Assembly: GCA_031082425.1 (NCBI GenBank)
Contig: JAVHLB010000017.1
Location: forward strand, 1-28,309
Length of the DNA: 28,309 nucleotides
Direction of reading: 5' to 3'
From: Candidatus Edwardsbacteria bacterium
GTDB lineage: Bacteria > Edwardsbacteria > AC1 > EtOH8
The position numbers and the translations under genes are program-made. Shown here piece after piece: positions 7,122 through 14,629 of the stretch (its first letter is position 1; each line of letters begins with the position of its first letter). The notes beneath the pieces are model-generated. The model did no database searches. It saw only the letters and a list, made by a program, of their open reading frames with translations, and had not been told where the DNA came from.

Positions 7122-7835
7122 ATGACCAAACAAACCATCACCCCGTTAAGGGCCTCGCTTATATTCCTCGCCTTCACGGCCTATTTCTACCTGCTGCTGT
7201 TCACCCTGCTGCCGTTCCTAAAGGCATACATTTCCCACCACCCGGCCCTGTACTGGTTCATCACCGGATACTTCCTGTTCATCCCCCTGTTTCTCTGCGC
7301 CCTGGCCCTGGCCAAACGCGAGGGCAACATCGGCGCCGGGCAGTTGCTTTCGGCCCTTAACCTGAGGCCCTTCGATCCCCGGGATTGGAGATATTCCATC
7401 GCCGGGCTTATTCTGTCCTTTGTTGCCACCGGGATCATCTTCGGCGGGTTCTTTTTGTCCCAAAAATGGTTCGGGACGCCGATGCTATCCACCACCCCCT
7501 GGTTCATGCAGATGGAACCCTTCCGCGGGGCGGAGAAATTTTATTTGCTGGCCTGGTTGCCGATGTTCTTTTTCAATATCGTGGGTGAGGAGCTTTTATG
7601 GCGGGGTTACATTCAGAGCCGGCTGTCGGGCCGGCATGCCTGGCTGTGGTGTTCCCTGCTATGGGCCGTCTTCCACCTGCCCTTCGGCCCGGACCTGCTG
7701 ATGATGATGTTTCCGGTTCTGCTGATAATTCCCTACGTGTTCCATAAGACCAAAAATACCCTGACCGGGATCTTCATCCACGGCCTGTTCAACGGCCCGG
7801 TGTTCGTGGCGGTGGCCCTGGGGCTGATAAAATAA
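7122..7835 (+). CDS. CPBP family intramembrane metalloprotease
   Basis: This encodes 237 residues with about six to eight membrane segments. The three conserved motifs of the CPBP (CAAX protease/bacteriocin-processing, 'Abi') family are present: the glutamate pair and arginine in GEELLWRGY, FHLPFG with the first metal-binding histidine, and HGLFNGP with the second histidine and the asparagine. An active metal-dependent membrane protease is expected; its substrate is unknown. Relatives act on prenylated proteins in eukaryotes, and in bacteria in bacteriocin immunity or anti-sigma factor cleavage. No Shine-Dalgarno precedes the ATG. Base composition is GC-rich, unlike the adjacent defence operon, so it is probably a host gene rather than part of the island. 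Confidence 0.88.
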   Translation: MTKQTITPLRASLIFLAFTAYFYLLLFTLLPFLKAYISHHPALYWFITGYFLFIPLFLCALALAKREGNIGAGQLLSALNLRPFDPRDWRYSIAGLILSFVATGIIFGGFFLSQKWFGTPMLSTTPWFMQMEPFRGAEKFYLLAWLPMFFFNIVGEELLWRGYIQSRLSGRHAWLWCSLLWAVFHLPFGPDLLMMMFPVLLIIPYVFHKTKNTLTGIFIHGLFNGPVFVAVALGLIK

Positions 7836-7855
7836 CCGGATATCGCCCATTCGTA

Positions 7856-7876
7856 GGGGCGAAGGGCCTTCGCCCC
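7856..7876. repeat. Palindromic hairpin after the CPBP gene
   Basis: GGGGCGAAGG (7856-7865) and CCTTCGCCCC (7867-7876) are perfect arms around a single G. This type of short palindrome is common in intergenic DNA of many bacteria and may help end transcription of the CPBP gene. Confidence 0.6.
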
Positions 7877-8088
7877 GGTTGTCCGTGGTCCATCGTGTTC
7901 ATAGGGGCGGGTTTTAAACCCGCCCCTACAGGTATGCCCGGTGGTAAATCCGACGCGGGTTTTTTGTTTATCGTAGGTACCAGGACCCTGCCCACTAAAA
8001 AACACTAAATGATCTAAAAAGATATTTCGTGCAATTTGGTGTGTTTCGTGGGGAATGTGCCGGGTTTTTTTGTTTGACACCGGGGGCG
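7875..8088. repeat. Duplicated intergenic module, copy A
   Basis: Direct repeat of 10953-11138. It runs from CCGGTTGTCCGTGG to TTGACACCGGGGGCG. It holds a 13-bp-arm palindrome (7902-7914 with 7916-7928, TAGGGGCGGGTTT), a conserved stretch with CACTAAATGATCTAAAAAG, and ends in a T-run and the TTGACA box of the next gene. Copy A has about 28 bp more than copy B, near 7950. With the hairpin at 7856 it fills the 7836-8167 gap; no gene is seen there. Confidence 0.8.
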
Positions 8089-8102
8089 ATCAATAGTAGA
8101 AT
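8074..8102 (+). promoter_or_regulatory. Promoter of the first YVTN propeller gene
   Basis: TTGACA (8074-8079) and TAGAAT (8097-8102) are spaced by 17 bp. The -35 box lies inside duplicated module A and the -10 box lies just outside it. Confidence 0.75.
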
Positions 8103-8167
8103 ATTCCTACCATATCATCATTGTGCCTGAACAATATCATTACAATATTATTGTGGGAGATAGCAAT

Positions 8168-10891
8168 ATGAAGAGAACCTTGTCCGCAGTCCTGGCCGGC
8201 CTGGGGGCCTTTTTGTTCCTGGCCGGCCCGGCCCGGGCCGACCTGGCCACGGCCACCATCCCCAGCGGGACCCTGCCCTGGACAGCGGCGGTCAATCCGG
8301 TAACCAACAAGGTCTACGTGGTCAACCGCGGCAGCAACAATGTGACGGTGATCGACGGGGCCACCAACGATACTTTCCTGGTGGCGGTGGGGGCCACCCC
8401 CAATGCCGTGGCGGTGAACCCGGCCACCAACAAAATTTACGTTTCCAACGCCGACAGCAACAGCGTCACGGTGATCGACGGGGTTACCAACGCCACCACC
8501 ACCGTGGGCGTGGGGAACTATCCCTATGCCCTGGCGGTCAACCCGGTCACCAATAAGATCTATGTCGCCAACTACTGGGGAAACAACATCACCATCATAG
8601 ACGGAGGAAGCCTGGCCACCGATTCGGTGGCGGTGGACTCGGTGCCCTCGGCCCTGGCGGTCAACCCGGTCACCAACCAGGTCTATGCCACCAGTCTGTA
8701 CCGGAACAAGCTGATGATCATAGACGGGGCCACCCTCGACACGTCCAGCGCGGCGGTGGGGGCCTATCCCCGTTCGGTGGCGGTCAATCCGGCCACCAAC
8801 CAGATATTCGTGGCCTGCGCCTCCAGCGACAACATAGCGGCGGTGGACGGTGCCACCAGCGCCGTTACCCTGATCCCCGCCGGCGACCAGCCGCTGATGG
8901 TGGCGGTCAACCCGGCCACCAACATGGCCTATGCGGTAAACTATACCAGCGACAACGTCACGGTGATCGACGGTTCGGACTACAGCACCGCCACCATCGG
9001 GGCCGGTAACGAGCCCAATGCCCTGGCCATCAATCCGGTCACCAACAGGATCTATGTGACCAGTTCCTACAGCTACAGCACTTGTTTGACCGTGATCGAC
9101 GGGGCGGCCGGCACCGCCGACTCGGTCGAGGTGGGCCGCGGGCCGCGGGCGGTGGCGGTCAACCCGGCCACCAACAGGGTCTATGTGGCCTGCCTGATGG
9201 ATACGGTGATCACCGTGGTGGACGGCATGACCGACAGCACCATGACCGTGCCGGCCGGAACCGAACCCTGCGCCATCGCGGCCAATCCCGTGACCGGCAT
9301 GATCTACACCGCCAACCAAGGGTCCAACAGCATCACCGCCATCGACGGGGCCACCCTTGACACCGCCACCATCGGGCTGGCGGTCGAGCCCAAGGCGGTG
9401 GCGGTCAATCCGGTGACCAACCGCATCTACGCGGCCATGGACAACGGCACCGTGGCGGTGGTGCAGGAGCCCTCGCACGACACCAGCTCCATCGCCACCG
9501 GGTACATCATCGAGAAGGTGGCGGTCAACCCGGTGACCAACCGCATCTACGCCACCAGCTACAACGGGGACTGCGTCATCGCCATCGACGGGAATGCCGG
9601 CGACACCGTGGGCGTGATCGGGACCGGCGACAGCCCCTACGACCTGGCTTTAAACCCCATAACCAACAAGATCTACGCGGCCTGTTACATCAATAACTGG
9701 GTGACCATCATCGACGGGGCCAGCCATGCCGCCACCAACGTCTATACCGGCAGCGGGCCGATCGCGGTGGCGGTCAACCCGGCCACCAACATGATCTACG
9801 TCCCCAACCACGGCGGCGGCACCCTCAGCCGGATCGACGGCGCCACCAACGGGGTGACCAGCGTGACGGTGGGCACCAATCCCCGGGCGGTGGCGGTCAA
9901 TCCGGTCACCGACCGGATCTACGTGGCCAACTGGGCCAGCAACACGGTCTCGGTGGTCGACGGGGCCACCTTCACGGTGGCGGCCACCGTACCCGCGGGC
10001 GTCAGCCCCTTTGCCCTGGCGGTCGATCCGGTGGCCGACAAGGTCTATGTCTGCAACGCCAACGGGTATACCATATCCATCATTGACGGACCTTCCAACC
10101 AGACCATCCAGGTGCCTTCAGGAAATTATCCCTACGGCATCGCGGTGAACCCGGTCACCGGCCGGGCCTACGCGGCCAACTACTACGGCAACAGCGTGAC
10201 CGTGGTCGACGCGGCCCCGGCCTACGACACCGGGGTGCGGGCGGTGATGGACCCGGCGGTATCGCACTTCACCGGCCTGTCCCAGCCGTACCTCCACGGC
10301 CGGGCGGTCAACCGCTGGGCTGCCAACCGGACCGACATGATGGGCGTTATCAACGATGTCCCAAGCTGCTCCCAGCCCTGGCAATGGGCGGCCGGCCCCT
10401 TCGACAGCACCTCGTCGGACTCCATCGGCTTCACTTTCAACTGGGGCGACTCCCTGGTGTGGGGCGAGAACTACGCCGTCTTCCTGCCGCTGGAGATGCA
10501 GGCCGCCACCAGCAACAACCTGGGGCTGGGCACGCCGTTCGCCGGGAACCGGCTGGTCTATCCGGTGTACCGGATCGACTCCACCGCCTACGGGGTGGCG
10601 GGCGGGCCGGCCGACAGTAAAAAGCCTTTGGCCTTCCGGCTGGGGCAGAACTGGCCCAACCCCGTCAAGGGCCGGACAACCATCAGCTATCAGCTGCCGA
10701 AGGAATCCAAGGTCAGCCTGGCGGTCTACAACGTGGTGGGCCAGGCGGTCAAGAAATTCGACCAGGGAACCAAGCCGGCCGGGTATCACCAGATCAATTG
10801 GAGCGACAATACTTTGCCCAACGGCATCTACTTCTACCGGCTGAAGGCAGGGGAATATTCGGCCACCAGGAAACTGCTGATAGTAAGGTAA
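8168..10891 (+). CDS. Secreted YVTN-type beta-propeller surface protein with C-terminal sorting domain
   Basis: This encodes 907 residues. The ATG at 8168 follows GGGAGA and gives a signal peptide (MKRTLSAVLAG..., cleavage after the ARA at about residue 24); an in-frame GTG at 8123 is less likely. I count sixteen ~41-residue repeats (residues ~30-680) of the form P-x-AVAVNPxTNKIYVxNxxxxxVTVIDG, the YVTN/YncE-like propeller blade; sixteen suggests two propellers. A ~125-residue domain (about 686-812; HGRAVNRW, VWGENYAVFLPLE, YPVYRID) is shared with the gene at 14630. Residues ~818-907 are a T9SS type A/FlgD-Ig-like domain (NWPNPVKGRTTISYQL ... NGIYFYRL ... LLIVR). Export and surface display are expected. 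Ligand unknown; adhesion or S-layer-like roles are known for YVTN proteins elsewhere. Confidence 0.88.
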   Translation: MKRTLSAVLAGLGAFLFLAGPARADLATATIPSGTLPWTAAVNPVTNKVYVVNRGSNNVTVIDGATNDTFLVAVGATPNAVAVNPATNKIYVSNADSNSVTVIDGVTNATTTVGVGNYPYALAVNPVTNKIYVANYWGNNITIIDGGSLATDSVAVDSVPSALAVNPVTNQVYATSLYRNKLMIIDGATLDTSSAAVGAYPRSVAVNPATNQIFVACASSDNIAAVDGATSAVTLIPAGDQPLMVAVNPATNMAYAVNYTSDNVTVIDGSDYSTATIGAGNEPNALAINPVTNRIYVTSSYSYSTCLTVIDGAAGTADSVEVGRGPRAVAVNPATNRVYVACLMDTVITVVDGMTDSTMTVPAGTEPCAIAANPVTGMIYTANQGSNSITAIDGATLDTATIGLAVEPKAVAVNPVTNRIYAAMDNGTVAVVQEPSHDTSSIATGYIIEKVAVNPVTNRIYATSYNGDCVIAIDGNAGDTVGVIGTGDSPYDLALNPITNKIYAACYINNWVTIIDGASHAATNVYTGSGPIAVAVNPATNMIYVPNHGGGTLSRIDGATNGVTSVTVGTNPRAVAVNPVTDRIYVANWASNTVSVVDGATFTVAATVPAGVSPFALAVDPVADKVYVCNANGYTISIIDGPSNQTIQVPSGNYPYGIAVNPVTGRAYAANYYGNSVTVVDAAPAYDTGVRAVMDPAVSHFTGLSQPYLHGRAVNRWAANRTDMMGVINDVPSCSQPWQWAAGPFDSTSSDSIGFTFNWGDSLVWGENYAVFLPLEMQAATSNNLGLGTPFAGNRLVYPVYRIDSTAYGVAGGPADSKKPLAFRLGQNWPNPVKGRTTISYQLPKESKVSLAVYNVVGQAVKKFDQGTKPAGYHQINWSDNTLPNGIYFYRLKAGEYSATRKLLIVR

Positions 10892-10895
10892 ACAC

Positions 10896-10952
10896 GGATC
10901 AAGGCAGTTTAAGCGAAAAAGCCCGGCTCTTTGCCTATCAAACCCCCCATTT
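10896..10952 (+). other. 3' region shared with the 11252 gene; terminator remnant
   Basis: GGATCAAGGCAGTTTAAGCG and the following AAAAAGCCCGGCT (10916-10928) match the sequence after the gene ending at 14476, where the same bases form the left arm of a perfect terminator. Here the right arm is missing and duplicated module B begins at 10953. Confidence 0.6.
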
Positions 10953-11138
10953 CCGGTTGTCCGTGGTCCATCGTGTTCATAGGGGCGGGTTTAAAACCCG
11001 CCCCTACATGCATGCCCGGCGGAAAATACGCCGGGACCCTGCCCACTAAAAAACACTAAATGATCTAAAAAGATGTTTCGTGCAATTTCGTGTGTTTCGC
11101 GGGGTAGGTCCCCGTTTTTTTGTTTGACACCGGGGGCG
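10953..11138. repeat. Duplicated intergenic module, copy B
   Basis: 186-bp direct repeat of 7875-8088, starting CCGGTTGTCCGTGG and ending TTGACACCGGGGGCG. It contains the TAGGGGCGGGTTT palindrome (10980-10992 with 10994-11006), the ACACTAAATGATCTAAAAAG stretch, a small terminator-like hairpin and a TTGACA box. It fills most of the 10892-11251 gap; no gene is seen there. Confidence 0.8.
11100..11121 (+). terminator. Short hairpin plus T-run in module B
   Basis: CGGGG (11100-11104) pairs with CCCCG (11110-11114), followed by seven T. It could end transcripts of the gene stopping at 10891 just before the next promoter. The stem is only five pairs. Confidence 0.45.
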
Positions 11139-11153
11139 GAAATAAAAATTAAT
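11124..11153 (+). promoter_or_regulatory. Candidate promoter of the 14-repeat DIYAQ gene
   Basis: TTGACA at 11124-11129 lies in module B, with a weak ATTAAT at 11148-11153 (18-bp spacing). The -35 is identical to copy A but the -10 is poor. Confidence 0.4.
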
Positions 11154-11251
11154 TTGATTGTAAAACGGCCGGAAATTTGATAAACTCTGCCCTTATCATT
11201 CCCCGAAAGATAAAAATAACCCATAAACCGAACCATAAACAAGGAGTCTTC

Positions 11252-14200
11252 ATGTCAAGGAAAGTAATGTTGGTTCTGACGCTGGCCCTGATGGCCGGCC
11301 TGGCCTGGGCCAAACCGGAGCTGGGAACAGACGGCAAGCCCCTGCCGCCGCACCTGCGGCACAAACAGCCCCAGTCCCGGAAACAGCAGCCGGCCCAGAT
11401 GAAACAGCATCCGGGCCGGCCCCAGATGCCCGGCCGGCCGGCCGGCCGCGATGCCGGGAAACCGGAGATATCAAAATCTTTAAAGAACAAACCGGCCAAG
11501 GCCGGCCAGGCCATGCCCCGGGAAAGCATCAAGGGCCTGGTCAAGGACGATTTTCTGGTCAACGACGACACCCAAAACATAGGATGTTACGCCGGCTACC
11601 AGTACGAACCCAAGACGGCCCTGCTGCCTTCCGGCGAGATGATGGTGGTGTGGTACGACTATCGCAACAGCTGGAACTACCAGATATTCGGCCGCTGCTA
11701 TGATGCGGCCGGCAACCCGGCGGGGGACGATTTCCTGATCAACGATTTCACCGGCGCCGGGGCCGAATATCCAGCCGTCACCGCCAGCGGCAACGGGTTC
11801 ATAGTGGCCTGGACCGATTACCGCAACAATTTTGACGACATCTATGCCCAGCGGTTCGGCCCGGCCGGTACGCCGATAGGCGTCAACTTTATGGTCAACG
11901 ACTTTTACGGCGAATGCTATTATCCCAGCCTGGCGGCCAACGACAGCGGGTTCGTGATCACCTGGGAGGATTACCGCAGCGGCAGTTATTATGACATCTA
12001 TGCCCAGCGTTATGACGCCTCCGGTTCGGCCATCGGCAGCAACTTTCTGGTCAATGACGACGGCGGAAGCTCTGACCATTATCAGTATGGCGGTTACAAC
12101 ATCTCCGCCGGCGACAGCGGATTCGTGATCACCTGGTACGACTACCGCAGTGGCGGCGACTGGGACATCTACGCCCAGCGCTATGATGCAACCGGCTCGG
12201 CGGTGGGGGGCAACTTTTTGGTGAACGACGACAGCGGGGGCGACGATCAATACGACCCCAGCGTGGCGGCCAGCGACAGCGGGTTCGTGTTTGCCTGGTA
12301 TGACTACCGCAATGGCGATGCCGACATCTACGCCCAGCGCTATAATGCCGCGGGCGACACCTTAGGGGGCAACTTCCTGGTAAGCGACGACGGCGGGGGC
12401 TACGACCAATACGACCCCATAGTGGCGGCCTCCGACAGCGGCTTCGTGGTCACCTGGTACGACTACCGCAGCGGCAGCTACTGGGACATCTACGCCCAGC
12501 AATACGACGCTTCGGGGGCGGCCCTGGGCGGCAACTTCCTGGTCAACGACGACGGGGCCGGCATCTGCGACCATTACAGCCCCAGCGTGGCGGCCAACAA
12601 CAGCGGCTTCGTGGTGTCCTGGTACGATGACCGCCACAATACCAACGGGTACTACGACATCTTCTGTCAGCGCTACGACCCGGCCGGAGACACCCTGGGC
12701 CCCAATTTCATGGTCAACAGCGGGGATACCGGGACAGCCGACCAGTGGGACGCCTCGGTGGCCATGGACGCCTCCGGCCGGTCACTGGCGGTGTGGTACG
12801 ACCTGCGGCATGACGACGGCAGCTGGAACCTGGTGGACCAGTACGGCCAGCTTTACGATGCCGACGGCAAACCGGTGGGCGTCAACTTCATCATCAACGA
12901 CACCCTGTCGGCGGCCCACCGTTATGGTTATGACCCTCGGGCGGCCTTTCTGCCGGGCGGCGGATTCGTGGTGACCTGGTACAACTACGACTTTAGCTGG
13001 AACGGAGAGATCTACGCCCAACGCTTCGACTCGGCCGGCGCACCAGTGGGGAGCAACTTCATTGTCAGCGACGGCAGCAGCAGCGAATACTGTCCCGACG
13101 TGGCGGCCACCGACAGCGGCTTCATGATCACCTGGTACGACTATCGCAACGGCAATGCCGACATCTACGCCCAGCGGTATAAAGCCAACGGGGACACCAT
13201 CGGCGGCAATTTCAGGGTGGATGACGGGAGCAACGAGCAGTACACCCCCAAAATATCATCCAACGACAGCGGTTATGTGATCACTTGGAACGACTATCGC
13301 AACGGCAATGCCGACATCTACGCCCAGATTTACAAGGTCAGCGGCGACACCCTGGGCGGCAACTTTATAGTGAGCGATGACGGCGGAGACCACGATCAAT
13401 ACGATGGCAGCGTGGACATGGCGGACAGCGGTTTTGTGATCGCATGGTACGACTACCGCAGCGGCAGCGATTGGGATATCTACGCCCAGATATACAAGGC
13501 CAACGGCGATACGATAGGCGGAAATTTCCTGGTGAACGACGATGCCAGCGGGAATGATCAGTATTATCCCAGCGTGGCCCTGTCGCCGGACGGGCACAAT
13601 CTGGTGATCGCCTGGGAGGACTACCGCAACGACCCCAACGGCAACCTGGTCCAGATAATGGCCCAGAAATATGTAGACGGGGTTGCGGTCGGCGGCAATG
13701 TGTTGGTCAACGGAACAGCTTTGGCCAACCGTTATTTCTGGGGCGGCAAGCGGGTGACCTGCACCGATCAGCGGGTAATATTCACTTGGGATGACAACCG
13801 GCGGTTCAAGGGCCTGGACATTTACGCCAAGCTGACCGACTGGGACCTGCAGCACATCGAGGGAGAAGCCCCGGTGATAGCCTGGGTGGACTCGCTGGGC
13901 GATGACGCCGCGGCCCCCTACGGCCCCTATACCATCAAGGCGGTGGTGACGGACAACCAGCTGTTGTCGCAGGTCAAACTGCTGTATCAGATCAACGGCG
14001 GGACGGCCGATACCCTGGAGATGTCCTTCACCTCGGCCGATACCTTCGAGGCCGCCATCCCGTCCCAGGTCCCGGGGGCCTACGACACGGTGTCCATAGA
14101 TTACTGGGTAGTGGCCCGGGATTCCAGCGGGAACAGCGCCGCCTCGAACATCTACGGCTTCCGGGCCCTGGAGCTGACCGGAGTGGCCGGACAGCCGACA

Positions 14201-14476
14201 GCGGCCATTCCCGGGGCCTTCGCCCTGCAGAATGCCTATCCCAATCCCTCCAGAGGGCAGACCATCTTCAAGTACCAGCTGCCGAAGGAATCCAGGGTCA
14301 GCCTGGCGGTCTACAACGTGGTGGGCCAGGCGGTCAAGAAATTCGACCAGGGGACCAAGCCGGCCGGGTATCACCAGATCAGCTGGAGCGACAATACTTT
14401 GCCCAACGGCGTCTACTTCTACCGCCTGCAGGCGGGGGATTTCAGCGCCACCAGGAAACTGTTGATAGTAAGGTAA
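11252..14476 (+). CDS. Secreted 14-repeat DIYAQ propeller protein with C-terminal sorting domain
   Basis: This encodes 1074 residues. The ATG at 11252 follows AAGGAG (11241-11246) and gives a signal peptide (MSRKVMLVLTLALMAGLAWA). Residues ~20-95 are a very basic, Pro/Gln/Arg-rich low-complexity linker. Residues ~100-860 hold fourteen repeats of 50-58 residues of the form NFLVNDDxxxxxQYxPSVAASDSGFVITWYDYRSGxxDIYAQRYDASGxxxGG, one blade each; fourteen fits two seven-bladed propellers. Residues ~872-972 form an Ig-like domain (YTIKAVVTDNQLLSQVKLLY ... YWVVARDSSGN). Residues ~978-1074 are the T9SS/FlgD-like domain, almost identical at DNA level to that of the 8168 gene. Secretion to the surface is expected; ligand unknown. 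Confidence 0.87.
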   Translation: MSRKVMLVLTLALMAGLAWAKPELGTDGKPLPPHLRHKQPQSRKQQPAQMKQHPGRPQMPGRPAGRDAGKPEISKSLKNKPAKAGQAMPRESIKGLVKDDFLVNDDTQNIGCYAGYQYEPKTALLPSGEMMVVWYDYRNSWNYQIFGRCYDAAGNPAGDDFLINDFTGAGAEYPAVTASGNGFIVAWTDYRNNFDDIYAQRFGPAGTPIGVNFMVNDFYGECYYPSLAANDSGFVITWEDYRSGSYYDIYAQRYDASGSAIGSNFLVNDDGGSSDHYQYGGYNISAGDSGFVITWYDYRSGGDWDIYAQRYDATGSAVGGNFLVNDDSGGDDQYDPSVAASDSGFVFAWYDYRNGDADIYAQRYNAAGDTLGGNFLVSDDGGGYDQYDPIVAASDSGFVVTWYDYRSGSYWDIYAQQYDASGAALGGNFLVNDDGAGICDHYSPSVAANNSGFVVSWYDDRHNTNGYYDIFCQRYDPAGDTLGPNFMVNSGDTGTADQWDASVAMDASGRSLAVWYDLRHDDGSWNLVDQYGQLYDADGKPVGVNFIINDTLSAAHRYGYDPRAAFLPGGGFVVTWYNYDFSWNGEIYAQRFDSAGAPVGSNFIVSDGSSSEYCPDVAATDSGFMITWYDYRNGNADIYAQRYKANGDTIGGNFRVDDGSNEQYTPKISSNDSGYVITWNDYRNGNADIYAQIYKVSGDTLGGNFIVSDDGGDHDQYDGSVDMADSGFVIAWYDYRSGSDWDIYAQIYKANGDTIGGNFLVNDDASGNDQYYPSVALSPDGHNLVIAWEDYRNDPNGNLVQIMAQKYVDGVAVGGNVLVNGTALANRYFWGGKRVTCTDQRVIFTWDDNRRFKGLDIYAKLTDWDLQHIEGEAPVIAWVDSLGDDAAAPYGPYTIKAVVTDNQLLSQVKLLYQINGGTADTLEMSFTSADTFEAAIPSQVPGAYDTVSIDYWVVARDSSGNSAASNIYGFRALELTGVAGQPTAAIPGAFALQNAYPNPSRGQTIFKYQLPKESRVSLAVYNVVGQAVKKFDQGTKPAGYHQISWSDNTLPNGVYFYRLQAGDFSATRKLLIVR

Positions 14477-14499
14477 ACTCGGATCAGGCAGTTTAAGCG

Positions 14500-14528
14500 A
14501 AAAAGCCCCGCTTCAGGCGGGGCTTTTT
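14500..14528 (+). terminator. Intrinsic terminator after the 14-repeat DIYAQ gene
   Basis: AAAAAGCCCCGC (14500-14511) pairs perfectly with GCGGGGCTTTTT (14517-14528), loop TTCAG. Confidence 0.85.
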
Positions 14529-14531
14529 CCA

Positions 14532-14561
14532 TTGACAGGGGTGGCAGCCCTTTAGTATACT
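14532..14561 (+). promoter_or_regulatory. Promoter of the second YVTN propeller gene
   Basis: TTGACA (14532-14537) and TATACT (14556-14561), 18 bp apart, immediately after the terminator. Confidence 0.75.
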
Positions 14562-14629
14562 TAAAATCAAATGATCGCCGCCTGATCCGTGGCCAAACCA
14601 CCGAACAATCAATCAAAACGGAGGTAACA

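Noticed and set aside
8090..9478. Long minus-strand frame (462 codons) opposite the first YVTN gene
   Set aside because: It is antisense to a repeat gene with strong codon bias. Its product is a His/Gly/Val/Asp-rich mirror of the blades with no independent start signals.
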